Notes: generated by a model from the letters alone, not told the origin. A DNA stretch of 64,000 bases from Notamacropus eugenii (GCF_028372415.1 NC_092875.1:196430872-196494871); one strand, 5' to 3'; counted from the stretch's first letter, positions 10,003 to 21,289 are shown. Numbers and translations: made by a program.

Positions 10003-11915
10003 TGGGCAGTCAAGATGACAGAGTAATAGCATGGACTTTCTAGAATGCTCCCGCCAAGCCCAGTCAAATACCTGTAAAAAATGACTCTAAATAAATTCTG
10101 GAGCTGCTGAACCCACAGAATGATGGAGTGAAGCAAATCTACAGCACAAGACAGCCTGGAAGGTCTCTGAGAAGTGTCTATTGTGCCACACTAGGCGCAG
10201 AGCACAGTCCAGTGTGGGCCATGAGTGCATAAAGGAGACCTGAGCCAGCCTTCAGGACACTGAATTTCTCACATCTGTGATGGTTTCTAGACTTCATGAC
10301 CCCAAAACACTGAGGATAAATTAGAAAGTCAGTGAGAAGAGCCTGTGGGACTAGAATAGGAGAATAGAGTGATCTGGCCCCAGTCCCAGGGAGGCAGAGG
10401 GGGGAAGGGATGGAGGAACTCACTGCAGCCACAGTAGCAGCAGAGACAGCTGCAGCCACTGTTTCTAGAGCTCTAAGCCCACAGGTTATGAGAGAATCCA
10501 GCTGTTAACAGTACACCTCCCACCTCTACTGGAAGCAGAGAACTACCTTGACAAAGAGCTCAAAGATCAAGTAAATGGCTGGGGAAATGACCAAAACCAA
10601 AAAGAGAATCAGGCTATGGAATCTTACTTTGTTGACAAGGAAGACCAAAGACCAAAGCACACAAACAGAAGAAAGTAAAGTCAGAGTTCCTCCATCCAAA
10701 GTCTCCAAGAAAAATATGAATTGGTTTCAGGCCATGGAAGAGCTCAAAAAGGATTTTGAAAATCAAGTAAGAGAAGTAGAACAACAATTGTGAAAAGAAA
10801 TGAGAATGCTGCAAAAAAATTATGAAAAATGAGTTAATTGCTTGTTAATGGAGACCCGAAAAATGCTGAAGATAATAACACTTTAAAAAATAGACTAACC
10901 CATATGGCAAAAGAGATCCAAAAAGCCAATGAGGAAAAGAATGCCTTAAGAAGCAGAACTGACTAGATAGAAAAGGAGATGCAAAAGCTCACTGAAGAAA
11001 ATAATTCCTTAAAGATTAGAATGGAGCAAATGGAAGCTAATGACAGTGAAAAATCAAGAAATTATAAAACTGAACCAAAGGAATGAAAAATAACAGACAA
11101 TGTGAAATATCTCTTGGAAAAATAACTGACCTGGAAAATACTTCCAGGAAAGACAATTTAGAAATGATGGGAGTACCTGAAAGCTATGATTAAAAAAAGA
11201 ACATAGACATCATCTTTCAAGAAATTATCAAGGAAAACTGCCCTGATATTTTAGAACCAGAGGGTAAAATAAATATTGAAAGAATCCACTAATTGCCTCC
11301 TGAAAGAGATCTGAAAAGGAAAACTCTTAGGGATATTGTAGCCAAATTCCAGAGTTCCCAAGTCAAGGATAAAATATGGGAAGCAACCAGAAAGGAACAA
11401 TTCAAGTATTGCGGAAATTCAATCAGGATAATACAAGATCTACCAACTTCTACATTAAGGGATCAAAGGGTGTGGAATACGATATTCCAGAAGTCAAAGG
11501 AGCTGGGATTAAAACCAAGAATCATCTACCTAGAAAAACTGTGTATAATACTCAGGGGAAAAAAATGGTCATTCAATGAAATAGAGGACTTTCAAGCACT
11601 CTTATGAAAAAATCAGAGCTGAATAGAAAGTTGGACTTTAAAACAAAAAAATCAAGAGAAGCATGAAAAGGTAAACAGGAAAGAGAAATCATAAGGGACT
11701 TACTAAAGTTGAACTGTTTACATTCCTACATAAAAGATAATATTTGTAACTCTTCAGACTTTCCTCAGTATTTCAGTAGTTAGAGGGATTACATACATAG
11801 AGACAGAGGGCACAGGGTGAGTTGAATAGGAAGGAATGATATCTAAAAAAAAATAAAATTAAAGGATGAGAGAGGAATATATTGGGAAGAGAAAGGGAGA
11901 AATAGATAGAATCAT
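10003..11915 (+). mobile_element. L1/HAL1 copy 'c': 5'UTR, ORF1 and start of the following region
   Basis: Plus-strand element beginning with the family 5' terminus in degraded form (TCAAGATGACAGAGTAATAG). The 5'UTR is 10003-10570 and ORF1 remains lie at 10575-11640. A purine-rich region after ORF1 (11640-11915) aligns with the same part of HAL1 'A' ('GAACTGTTTACATTCCTACA'). The similarity ends near 11915 with no A-tail, so the 3' end has been lost and it cannot be told whether this was an L1 or a HAL1. Confidence 0.82.
10575..11640 (+). pseudogene. L1/HAL1 'c' ORF1 remnant
   Basis: ORF1p-like translation in pieces. 10575-10793 gives the N-terminus and the start of the coiled coil (MEELKKDFENQVREVEQQL, then stop). 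11293-11607 gives the C-terminal domain (MPPERDLKRKTLRDIVAKFQ ... FNEIEDFQALL). Several stops and frame changes separate them, for example a stop after REVEQQL and another just before MPPERD. The C-terminal part normally binds nucleic acid together with the RRM. Not translatable as a whole. Confidence 0.82.
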
Positions 11916-12179
11916 TATATGATTTAGGAAGAATTAATAACCTATTTTAACCATATTATGTTACCTGAACAGTCATCCAGTGAGACTTTCTCAAACTGGG
12001 ACTATTCAAAGAGAATTTAAACATAGGTTTTTGTTAATATGGGTCTTCAAAGATAGCTGACAAATAGCTTTATAAAAATGTGTCTCATTAATTTAAAGTC
12101 AAACTTTGGTGCAGGATGGCATAAGGGTATGTTTATTAGCTGCTATATTCATCAGAAAATATGTTACTCCAAAATTTGC
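11916..12179. other. Unique sequence
   Basis: No recognised repeat or coding frame between the broken L1 and the MIR at 12180. Confidence 0.4.
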
Positions 12180-12310
12180 CAAGTGCTGTGCTCACAATGT
12201 TTCATTTGAGTCTCATCACAATCCTATGCTGTAGGTATTCCCAATATATTCATGTCTATTTCATAGGCAAAAGAACCTGATGTTCATCTCAGAGAAGTTA
12301 TATGACAAAG
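12180..12310 (-). repeat. MIR-type CORE-SINE fragment
   Basis: Plus strand carries the complement of the MIR core end: 'TTTGAGTCTCATCACAATCC', then 'TCAGAGAAGTTATATGACAA'. Confidence 0.55.
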
Positions 12311-12316
12311 GCAGTT

Positions 12317-12439
12317 AGATGGCATAGTAGATAGAGTAGTAGAGCTAAACTCAAGACCTTAGTTCAAATCTAATCTCAGATACTTGCAACCTCTGACACT
12401 TTGGTCAAGTGATTTTACTTAACCTCTGTTTACCTGAAT
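12317..12439 (+). repeat. tRNA-headed marsupial SINE, left half (split by the RTE-like LINE)
   Basis: Head of the marsupial SINE: 'GCAGTTAGATGGCATAGTAG', an internal box-B-like 'TTCAAATCTAATC', then 'CTTAACCTCTGTTTACCTGA'. The rest of the same SINE type resumes at 16553 after a 4.1 kb LINE. Confidence 0.75.
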
Positions 12440-13429
12440 CAGTCAATCAATAACCATTCTGGGTTCAAGGAGGATCAGTACCTTTGGTTTGATGGCTGCC
12501 AAGCCATTTTCTGGGCTGCTTTCCACCTTTGGTGTCCACCTGTTCCACCCAACTCTCACCTGTGACTCTGAGATACTGCAGCACACACAGCAGCCACACT
12601 CCAGTAAACCATTTCTGCAGATGGGCCAAACCAGGTTGAGGGTAATGAAGGGGTCCCAAACCCATTGGTGAGTTACAGGTGTGTCTACCCCAAGCATTCC
12701 TGGTGAAATGGGCACATGACAAAAATTTGTTCCAATGACCATGAAGGCAGCTGAAGCAGGGGATGTGGAGTACTTAGAGCTTGGTTAGACACTGAAGATG
12801 CCTAGGTTATTCACTACTTCCTGAGCCAACACCTATCATTTTGACTCTGCCCTGAAACTGAATTATGATGAGATATTATTATTCATATTATTATTATTAT
12901 TATGAGGAGAGAGTAAGGCTGACAACTTCATGCAACTCTGCCTCATTTTTAAATCTAATTTATGCATGAATCAAAAGACATCAACCATACCATTTTACTA
13001 TTATACCCCAAAGTCCTGTGCTGACAGATAAGTAATGAAGCAGCAGGTACTGATACACTAGGGCCTGTAGTGACAACCCTGTACACAGGCAGCCCAGGCC
13101 ATAGAGTTGTTTCTCACTGGAAGCAGCAGAAGGTATTGGCAGTCACCTGGGTATCTGAGCAGCCTTCTAAGGATTGCACTGCTCTTGTCCTGGTATAAGG
13201 AAGGGGGCTAGAAAAGATGCCTTAAAAATTGCCTATTTATCCAACCCTGACCTGATTACTGTGGCAGGCAGGGAATCAAACTCTGTGGTTGAAACACAAA
13301 AAAATGTACAAAATATACAAAAACATCTGCAAAGATGATTCCACTCACCATCAGCACATAGAAAGTGTGCACCCTTATAAACAACACAATATTCAGTAGA
13401 CCTGAAAGACGAACTGCTCTTGTTGCAAG

Positions 13430-14110
13430 AGAACTCAACAGGTATCGCATCTAAATAGCAGCTTTGAGTGAAACAAGGCTGGCAAATGAAGGCTAGCTTG
13501 TTGAAGTTGGAGCTGGATACACATTTTTCTGGAGTGGGTGAAGTGAAGGGGAGCACCTGAAAGTTGATGTAGGTTTTGCAATCAAAACTAATCTAATCAG
13601 CAAACTTGTATGCCTGTCAAAATGAGTGAATGACAGGCTTATGCCAATTCAATTGCCACTTGCAGGAAAACGTCACTCCACCATCATCAGTGCTTATGCT
13701 CCCACCAAGACGAACCTTGATGAGATCAAAGAAAAGTTTTATGAAGACCTAGAGACTCTTATCATCAATGTGCCAAAGAGGAGAAGCTTATAATTCTGGG
13801 TGACTTTAATGCTAGAGTAGGCTCAGACTACAAGACTTGGCAGGGAGTCCTAGGGAGAAATAGAATTGGAAACAGCAACAGTAATGGTCATTTACTGCTG
13901 AAGATTTGTGCATTGTATGATTGTCTTATCACCAACACTGTTTTCCATTTACCTAAACACAATAAAACTTCATGGGTGAACCCTTGCAGCAAATATTGGC
14001 ATCTAATAGACTGATTGTAAGTGGAAGAGACAGACAAGATGTGAGAGTGACAAAGGCAATGTGTGGTGCAGAGTGCTGGACTGATCATAGACTTATCCTT
14101 TCTAAGCTAA
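13430..14110 (+). pseudogene. RTE-like LINE: endonuclease domain, broken
   Basis: Readable APE-type endonuclease motifs in order: IAALSETRL (catalytic Glu block), ISAYAPT, ILGDFNARVG (Asp/Asn block) and TDHRLI (catalytic His block near 14085-14100). Such domains nick genomic DNA to prime reverse transcription. At least three in-frame stops (near 13453, 13632 and 13791) break the frame. Confidence 0.75.
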
Positions 14111-14799
14111 ATATTTGCATCCATCAAAAGTGCTGCCCCAAAGGCAAACTGACTACTAGAAGAATTAATGTCAGCAAATTGGAGCTCTTCTCTGAGTGTG
14201 AACAGTTTGTTGCTAACTTGGAGGGAAAGTTGAGCCAACACGTATTTGGCAACAGTGAAGCAGAAAAGGAGTGCACAGCTTTCAGAGATTTTGTGTATAG
14301 CACTATGTTTACTCATCTGGGTCAGAACACTAGCAAACACTAAGACTGGTTGGATGAAAATGATGAGGAAATTCAGAAGCTGCTAAATGAAAAATGATAA
14401 CTTCACAGGATTTGCCAGCAGGATAGTTCATCCACCTCTAAGAAGGCAGCATTTAATTCCATCAAAAGCAAAGTACAAGCAAAGCTTAGAGAGATGTAGT
14501 AAGAAGGCAGATGAAATTCAGTTTTATGTTGATAGTAACAATCCAAAGCACTTTTATGAATCCCTGAAAGCTATTTATGGACTAAAAGCCTATGGTGCAT
14601 CACAATTACTCAGTGCTGATGCAACCACATTTTTTAGTGATGAGGACATGATCCTAGAGAGATGAATGGAACACTTCCATAGTATTCTAAACAGATCATC
14701 ATCAATCAATGCTGAAGTCACTGACCATTTACCTCAGGTTGAAGTCAATCCCTTCTTAGCTGAGCTTCCAAATGAAGAAGGGTTTTGAGCACCATTAAG

Positions 14800-15842
14800 C
14801 TCCTTTCATGAGGCAAATCACCTGGTGCTGATTCTATTCCAGCTGAGATTTATAAGTAGGGGGACCATTGCTCATACAAAAGCTGACTGAAATTTTCCAG
14901 GTTGTATGTCAAGAGGAGGTTATCCCCTAGGAGTTCAAGGGTGCCTCCGTTGTTCATCTCTATAAAGGTAAAGGGAATAAATTGTCCTGTGAAAATCACA
15001 GGGGGATCTCTCTCTTAGTCACTGCTGGTAAGATTTTGCTAGGCTGATCCCTCACCTGGAAGATGGTCATATACCTGAGAGCCATTGTGGCTTCAGAAAT
15101 GGCCAAGGAACAATTGATATGGTGTTTGTTGCTTGACAAGTCCAGGAGAAATTCCAGGAGGAGAATGGAGGCCTGTATACAACGTTTGCAGCTCTGACCA
15201 AGCCTTTGACATTGTTAGTCATGAGGGCTTATGGAAAATTATGTCAAAATTTGATTGCCCAGAGAAGTTCATCAGTATTGCACGTCAGTTTCATGATGGC
15301 ATGTTTGCCCAGATTCTGGAGACTGGACAAGGCTCTTGTACTTGCCAGTCACCAATGGAGTGAAACAGGGCTGTGTGCTTGCTCCCATGCTTATTAGAAT
15401 AATGTTTTTAGCCTTATTTTCAAATGCTTTCAATGAGGATGAACATGGCATCAAGGTCAAATACTGTACTGATGGTAAGTTCTTCAATTTGAAAAGGATA
15501 TAAGTCAAGACCAAAGTGGAGGGAGTGTTGTTGCACGATTTTCTGTTTGCAGATGATTGTGCACTCAATGCAGCCTCTGAAGCTGAGATGCAACAAAGAA
15601 TGGGTCAGTTCTCTGCTGTCTGTGCTAATTTTGGTCTAATAATTAACATCAAGAAAACACAGGAGCTCCATCAGGCACCACCACACCATCCATATGTAGA
15701 ACCATCAGTTACAACAAATGGAGAAGTTTTGAATGCTGTGGATAAGTTCACTTATCTTGGTAGCGTACTTTCCAGAGATGTACACATTTACAATGAGCTT
15801 GACACACATTTCCAAGACAGTTCAGTGTTTGGGAGGCTCTGA
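14800..15842 (+). pseudogene. RTE-like LINE: reverse transcriptase domain, broken
   Basis: RT blocks can be read: DQAFDIVSHEGLWKIMSKFD (15133-15363 frame), a VKQGCVLAP-like block across 15355-15390 in a shifted frame, and the active-site block FLFADDCALNAASEAEMQ at 15516-15842 followed by DKFTYLGSVLSRDVH. FADD is the RT catalytic motif. Frames change between these blocks and parts are missing, so the copy is inactive. Confidence 0.8.
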
Positions 15843-15849
15843 AGAAAAG

Positions 15850-16468
15850 TTTGGGAGAGAAGAGGTATTAGACTGACCACCAAACTGAAGGTCTATTGAG
15901 CTATTGTGCTGACCTGTGAAACATAGACAGTCTACCAGCACCAGGCCAGGAAACTGAATCACTTTCATTTGAACTGTCTTAGTAAGATTCTGAAGATCAC
16001 CTGGCAAAATAAGGTACCAGACACTGAAGTCCTTGCTCGAGCTGAACTGCCATGCATTCAAACTATGCTTCAGAGAACGCAACTCCAATGGGCTGGCCAC
16101 ATTGTTTGAATGCAAAATGTAAGCTTGCCAAAAAAAGACTATTTTATGGAGAACTTGCATGGGACAGGCAATCACATAGTGGTCAGAAGAAGTGATACAA
16201 GGACACACTCAAGGTCTCTCTCAAGAACTTTGGAATTGATTATGTGACATGGGAGATACTGGCACAGGACTGTTCATCAAGGCATGGCCACATCAGAAAA
16301 TGTGCTGTGTTCTGTGAGCAAAGCAGAATTGAGACAGCACAAAATAAACATAGGATGCACAGACTTGGAGTATTCACCCTAAATATTCACACGGACTATC
16401 TATGCCCAATCTGTGGTAGAGCATTCCAAGCTCATATTGGTCTGATCAGCTATAGTCAGAAGTACTGA
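15850..16468 (+). pseudogene. RTE-like LINE: C-terminal region with zinc-finger-like end
   Basis: After the RT, remains of the conserved tail are readable, ending in 16244-16468 with CPICGRAFQAHIGLIS: a C-x2-C pair followed by a His, resembling a C2H2 finger whose last His is changed (SYSQKY). A second genomic copy at 58484-58726 ends ICGRAFQTHIGPLNHSETH, keeping both His residues but with Tyr for the first Cys. The finger's role is not shown by the sequence; nucleic-acid binding is the likely use. Confidence 0.65.
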
Positions 16469-16552
16469 AACTTGAGTTTACCATGGTAATATCATTTCGT
16501 TCCCCTTCAAGAATGAAGGACATCAACCAACCAACCAACCAACTATATACTA

Positions 16553-16706
16553 AACAATTGGTATCATTTTCCTGAATTGAAAAACTGGGATAATAATTGC
16601 AGCTACCCCCAGAGTTGTGAGGATCAAATCTTTGTAAAGTACTTAGCATAGTGCATGACAGTAGGTGCCATAGAAAGACTTGCTATTATTATTATTATTA
16701 TTATTT
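16553..16706 (+). repeat. tRNA-headed marsupial SINE, right half, with (ATT)n tail
   Basis: Core 'TCATTTTCCTGAATTGAAAA', 'GTTGTGAGGATCAAATCTTT', then (ATT)n at 16684-16706. This continues the SINE that stops at 12439. Confidence 0.72.
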
Positions 16707-16709
16707 ACA

Positions 16710-16805
16710 TAGCCAAGTTTATAGAGCAGTAATTGTTAGAGGTGAGGTTCAAACTTAGCTAGTCCTGACACCAATTCTAGCACTTTGCCCACCACACTTC
16801 CACCA
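16710..16805 (-). repeat. MIR/CORE-SINE fragment
   Basis: 'GGTGAGGTTCAAACTTAGCT' and 'GCACTTTGCCCACCACAC' read as the complement of a SINE head with its box B. Confidence 0.5.
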
Positions 16806-16859
16806 CACTTGAACTTCCTCAGTTCAAGACTTGGTTGCCAATATCTTTTAATGGTGTCC

Positions 16860-17440
16860 AAAAATCTATCCATCTCTTAGAAAGGAAGATTATATAACAC
16901 TGAGGATATTCAACAGATGTCAGAGGAACTCTGGAAAAATATGGAGCCATGGAAGAATTTCTGAATCAATATGAAATCACCTCCTTAATGGGACAACTTT
17001 GAATACACCAGAGTGATGGGATACAGACTCTGGGAACCTGCTTGAACTCTCCTTGAATCTTCCCCCTTAATTTTGTTTTTCATATCCAAATCTGTTACCC
17101 TTAACCTAGCCTGACCCTCCATTACCTGTTACTTCAGGATTGCCCCATCTGCTTCAGATTCCAGTTCTCCATTGTCTGATACCTCCTAATTGCCTCCACC
17201 TGTTTCCCACCCACCCTTGATTACATCACTAATTACCCCAGTCCTATTCAGACTACTTGACCATCTCTGCATCTTTCCCACTATCTTTCTGTATGTATAT
17301 AAGTTCCATCTTGCTTCCATGAAAGGCTTCAGATCCAATCCAGCTCTGACTCTGTCTAGCTGGTCTGCTTGTCAATACAAGCATCACAAATGTTTAGGCT
17401 CCTTAAAAGTCAACCCAATATGGTGAATCTGTTTTACTTT
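16860..17440 (+). other. Possible solo LTR-like fossil
   Basis: A 0.5-0.6 kb segment with a TATA-like box (TATGTATATAAGTTCC, near 17292) in a pyrimidine-rich, promoter-like layout, ending where an L1 5'UTR begins. No internal viral sequence accompanies it, so if it is an LTR it is a solo, old remnant. Ends are approximate and the assignment is weak. Confidence 0.25.
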
Positions 17441-18160
17441 GGCTGAAAGAAATCTTGAGTCATATTCATTAGGCAGGACTCTAGGGAACAGTAAGTTCTC
17501 ACTTCCTCCAAGATGGCAAAATCAAGGGAGAGGAGTTTACTCATCTCCTGGCCTGCACTGTGGTATGTGGGCCAAAACAAGCATTCTTTTCTGCCCAGGA
17601 TATGGGAGTAGAACTCCTTCTTCACAGCCATCACCAGCTCCATCAGGACTTACTTACTCCAGGACTGCCACTCAGGACTGAGACTCAGATCAGCTGCTCA
17701 ATTCCCCCAGGGTATTTAGGCTGAGGGCTCCAAAAGTGGATGCTGCTGCTGCAGTGCCTGCTTCTGCCCTGGGACTGGGGCTGAGGTCAGACCACACTCC
17801 CATCTCACCAAGGTGAAAGAGCTTTCTTAGTGACCTCTAAAGCTATCTTTGGCATTTGGGGGTTAAAAAAATCTGGAAACTGCAGCTACTGCCCATGATT
17901 CCATCCTTTGAAGCCTGCTCTAGTCTTGTTCTTGCTGCATGGCCCTGGCTGTGCTGCTCTCCACTCTGAGCCCAGAGTGATAGACCTTCCCTGTTATCCT
18001 TCCAGGATTTCTTGGGCTGGAAATCTGTTTTACTCTGTCATTTTGTGGTTTCTGCTACCCTAGAATTTTTTACAGTCATTTTTACAGGTGTTTTATGGGC
18101 TGTGGGGGGAGTGCTAGAGTATGTCTGTATTTCTACAACACCATCTTGTCTAGGCCCCTT
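17441..18160 (-). mobile_element. L1/HAL1 copy 'd': 5'UTR only
   Basis: Minus-strand L1 5'UTR ending in the family 5' terminus (plus strand ACACCATCTTGTCTAGGCCC near 18140-18160). It aligns, inverted, with the 5'UTR of copy 'g' at 38345-39060; for example 'GACTGAGACTCAGATCAGCT' corresponds to the complement of 38797-38816. No ORF1 is attached, so the element is broken at both the 3' side and probably by rearrangement. Confidence 0.78.
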
Positions 18161-18763
18161 AGCATGTTTATTTTTAATCCACCTCCTATTATTGAGAAGC
18201 TTGTGTTTTTTCCAACAATAGCAGTGACAAAAGTGTGACTTCTGTATCCCACAGATATTGCCTGAAGAGTTACATCACAAAGCTGGGTTGTCAGAACAGT
18301 CTGTTACCTTATTCAATGTCACATAACGATTCCAAAGTTTTTCCTTTGCCTTTGTTTATGGATTCCAAAATCATTCCACAGGAGTTGCAAAATGGAAGAA
18401 GTGAAAACAATAAGGCATTTTCTCCACCTGTAAAAAGAATGCATTGTCAATGATAATATATATTAGTTATGTATATGTATTGGTGTGTGTGTATACACAC
18501 ACAGAAAAACATACACATTCATGTGTGTGTGTGTGTTCCACAAAGTAAATCTATAGTTAACTTCCCAGATATCTCAGACCAACCTCATATTTCTTTAAAA
18601 AAATAATAGCGTATTACTATTTAAAAATATTTTTCCTTTTGCACATATGTATCCTAAAGGATATCACATATAAAAAAAAAATTAAATATTTTAGATTTGG
18701 AAGGAACTAGGATTGTTGTTATGTGTCTGCAAGATATGGAACACAAGAGTCTCCAAAGTGCTT

Positions 18764-18808
<45 letters not shown>

Positions 18809-19017
18809 TTGCTATATATTGGGCACCAGAAACTATTAGTGGTGAATGTAAATACACAATACAAGGTAATGAATACAAAACTGTGAAGACCAGGAGTAAG
18901 AATGTTAACAGAGAAATGTATGATGGGAGAAGAAATGGGCTTCTCATGTGTAGAAAGAACAATCAGCCTTAATGTTCAAATGTCATCCTCACAATATCAG
19001 GAGAATATAAGGGAAAT
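18161..19017. other. Unique AT-rich sequence with dinucleotide repeats
   Basis: No gene or dispersed repeat recognised. Contains TG/CA-rich patches near 18484-18535 and a (CA)n tract at 18765-18806. Confidence 0.5.
18765..18806 (+). repeat. (CA)n microsatellite
   Basis: 21 uninterrupted CA units; the His-Thr reading frame across it is not a gene. Confidence 0.97.
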
Positions 19018-19235
19018 TTCTAGATAATACAGTGACTGGAAGCTAGAGACAGGAAGTACTGGGTTCAAATCTAGTGTGATACTTACTTGAAGTGTGACTC
19101 TGAGCAAGTCACCAAATCTCTACCTGTCTCAGTTTCTGCATCTGTAAAATGACAATAATAATAACACCTACCCACCAAAATTGTTGTGAGGATGAAGTAA
19201 GATAATATTTGTGAAGTACTTTGTAAACCTTAAAG
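19018..19235 (+). repeat. Marsupial tRNA-headed CORE-SINE
   Basis: Head 'GATAATACAGTGACTGGAAG', box B 'GGGTTCAAATCTAG', core 'CAGTTTCTGCATCTGTAAAA', then 'TGTTGTGAGGATGAAGTAAG' and 'GAAGTACTTTGTAAACCTTA'. Nearly complete. Confidence 0.8.
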
Positions 19236-19312
19236 TATGTGTGTATACATATATACGTGTGTGTATATGTATATACATGTATATGTATATATGTATGTAT
19301 ACATATGTATAT
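19235..19312 (+). repeat. (TATG)n/(TGTA)n-like microsatellite at the SINE tail
   Basis: Irregular TATG/TGTA repeats directly following the SINE 3' end, probably grown from it. Confidence 0.8.
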
Positions 19313-19529
19313 AATTTATGTTTTACATCATTATACATTATTATTATTAAAACAAATTGAGTGGATCTGTTGAATTGAGAGAGAAACAGAAAATAGATAG
19401 AAGTTGATGAATTGTAATTTGCACTATTGTAGGGAACATTCCAAAGAGGACATGAAAGTAGAGTACTACCTGAATATTTAACCATTTGAGTATTTCAATG
19501 TCTATTCTAAGGTTACAATTTAGTCAAAC

Positions 19530-20015
19530 AAGCATAGAATTTTAGAATTGGAAAGGACATCAGTGATTCATTTGTCCAACACATTCTCTAAAAGAATCCT
19601 TGTTATAATATGTCTCATGTTCTTCTAGTCTTTGCTTAAAGACCACCAAATGAGGAAGAAGACACTCTCAATGTAGATGAGATTGAATGTAGAATTGAAT
19701 TGAATGTAGAAAATGTACATTTTCCTTTTGGGGTATTTCTAGCTGCAACAAATATTTTCCTGTTATTAATCTTAAATTTGCCTGTTCATAACTTCTACCT
19801 CCCTGTAGATTCTCAGTTCTTCTTGTAGGTTCAAACACAAGAAGTTTAATCTTGTTTCTACATGATATTCCTTTACATACTTAAAGACATGCCTCCACAG
19901 TGTTGTCTCTTATACAAGCTACGATTATCCTTTCCTTTTAATTAATCCTCACATGGAATGGATTAAAGACCTTTCATTATCCTGGCCATCCTTCTCTAAA
20001 TCTTCTACAGTATAA
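19530..20015. repeat. Ancient amniote repeat, CR1/L3-like
   Basis: Starts 'AGCATAGAATTTTAGAATTG', 'GAAAGGACATCAGTGATTCA', continues 'TTAATCTTAAATTTGCCTGT', and ends 'ATCCTGGCCATCCTTCTCTA'. Same family as 6920-7470; heavily diverged and without coding frame. Confidence 0.5.
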
Positions 20016-20200
20016 TCAGAAGAGAAAAGAGTAAATTGAAACTATCACATCTTTATTTCTGGAAGCTATGACTTTTTCAATGCCTTCTAAGATATCATTA
20101 GGGTTTATTTGACAACACATCAAAGAGCTTGACTTGTCTTGTGTACACAAACCCTTCCTAAATATTGAAAAAAATTTTTTTGTAAAACTACTCAACTCTC

Positions 20201-20712
20201 TTTTTATTTTTTTTTTACTTTATTTTTAGATAGTATTTTATTTTCTCCCAATTACATTTTAGCATTCACTTTTATATGATTTCAAGTTCCAAATTTTTCT
20301 CTCCTCCCTCCTTCTAATTTGATATAGGTTATACATGTGTTATAATGTGCAACATATTTTTATTTTAGTCACAGTTGTGAAATAAAGAACAGATCAAAGG
20401 AAAAATACTAAAATATAAAGTAAGGTAAAAAAAATAATGTTTTGATCTATTTTCAGAGTTTCAATTATTCATTTCTATGTGGATAGCATTTTCCTTCATG
20501 AGTCCTTTGTACTTATCTTGGTTCATTGTGTTCCAGGGAAGAACAGGGAAGAATATGAGTCATTCATAGCTAATCATCACATGGTGTTACTGTTGCTATG
20601 TACAATGATTATTCCTGGTTCTGCACATTTCAATTTGTACCAGTTTGTACATGTCTTTCAACTTTTTCTGAAATCTGCCTGTTCATCATTACTGATTGCA
20701 CTATAGTAATCT
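20201..20712 (-). mobile_element. Old L1 copy 'e', segment 1 (3'UTR and end of ORF2)
   Basis: Begins at a T-run (A-tail on the minus strand) and aligns with 21265-21795 of the full-length L1: 3'UTR, then the ORF2 C-terminus ('CTGTTCATCATTACTGATTG' against 'cttgttcatcatttcttatg'). It stops at about 20712, and the next part of the same L1 resumes at about 28486, so 20713-28485 is an insertion in it. Confidence 0.75.
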
Positions 20713-20890
20713 ATCCTGATGAATATCTGGTCACTGGATTCAGATGGCTCTGGAGAAGTGAGACTGATGACCTGCATAGCCCTCTCTCACTCAAAAAAAA
20801 GTCAAGTGCAAGTCATGTTCTCATTACTGTAATGGCATAGCCTTCATCAGCAAGGAAGGTCGAACACAGTCGTGTGAGTAGACACAACTG
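20713..20890 (+). repeat. RTE-tailed SINE-like repeat, short unit
   Basis: 'TGAATATCTGGTCACTGGAT', 'TCAGATGGCTCTGGAGAAGT', 'AAGTCAAGTGCAAGTCATGT' and a tail 'AAGGAAGGTCGAACACAG'. The same sequence in the same order ends the longer unit at 28319-28485. Confidence 0.7.
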
Positions 20891-21028
20891 ACTGAATGGA
20901 CCCAGCTATGTAGGTAACTCAGGTCCGCCTCTCCAGTTTGCCGCCCCCTCCCCTTCCTGCTCCTCTCCAAAGAAGGGTAAATTTAGATGGCCAAAAGATG
21001 TCCCAGTTGACTTGGTTTTACTGGCTAG

Positions 21029-21091
21029 TTCCTCTCCCCTCCCCTCCCCCTCCTCTCCCCCCTTTCCCTCCCTTCCTCTCCCCTCCTCTCT
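21029..21091 (+). repeat. Polypyrimidine tract (CCCTCC)n-like
   Basis: About 60 bases of C/T only, with CCCTCCCC blocks. On the minus strand it is G-rich and could form triplex or quadruplex structures. Confidence 0.9.
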
Positions 21092-21248
21092 CAAAACCTT
21101 AAACCTACTGCACTCTGAAGCTAGGATGCCAATGGGGCCCTGCCTAAGGGCTATTCTGGACCCTCCTAGCTTTAGAGTGATTATCAGTAGTAATTGTTGC
21201 TGTTTCCCTCCCAACCTGATGTCTTTCTTTTTCTTGGCCTCATTAAAG

Positions 21249-21264
21249 GGACCATGCCCTTTTA
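21249..21264 (+). repeat. Target-site duplication of L1 'f', left copy
   Basis: GGACCATGCCCTTTTA, identical to 28197-28212; 16 of 16 bases match. Confidence 0.95.
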
Positions 21265-21289
21265 TTTATTTTTTTTTTTATTATTTTTT

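Larger units (their letters stand above)
12440..16552 (+). mobile_element. RTE-like non-LTR retrotransposon, near full length, decayed
   Basis: A 4.1 kb plus-strand LINE. Its order is a leader (12440-13230), an apurinic-type endonuclease (about 13430-14110), a reverse transcriptase (about 14800-15840), a C-terminal region ending in a zinc-finger-like motif (15850-16468) and a short 3' end with (AACC)n tail (16524-16543). It has no long A-tail, unlike the L1s here, which fits the RTE group with its short-repeat tails. Both flanks are halves of one SINE, so its ends are set by the SINE. Assignment to RTE rather than another APE-type clade is from motif style and tail, not from an alignment. Confidence 0.7.
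20891..21264 (+). repeat. RTE-tailed SINE-like repeat, longer unit, part left of the L1 insertion
   Basis: Non-L1 sequence that continues at 28213 if the L1 and one target duplication are removed. Contains a long pyrimidine tract (21029-21091). Its last bases (21249-21264) are the left target duplication. I do not recognise a named family for the 5' part, and an LTR origin was considered but not supported. Confidence 0.55.

Noticed and set aside
12317-12360. tRNA-like head with box A/B-like sequence
   Set aside because: It is the head of a SINE; no cloverleaf with a CCA-side acceptor stem. The same holds for the SINEs at 19018, 36010, 40881 and 63857.
18697-18972. Frame with a His-Thr run
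   Set aside because: Product of the (CA)n microsatellite.
20891-21264. LTR origin for the repeat around L1 'f'
   Set aside because: End similarity at 20713-20890 and 28319-28485 suggested terminal repeats, but the tail matches an RTE-type 3' end and nothing retrovirus-like lies between.
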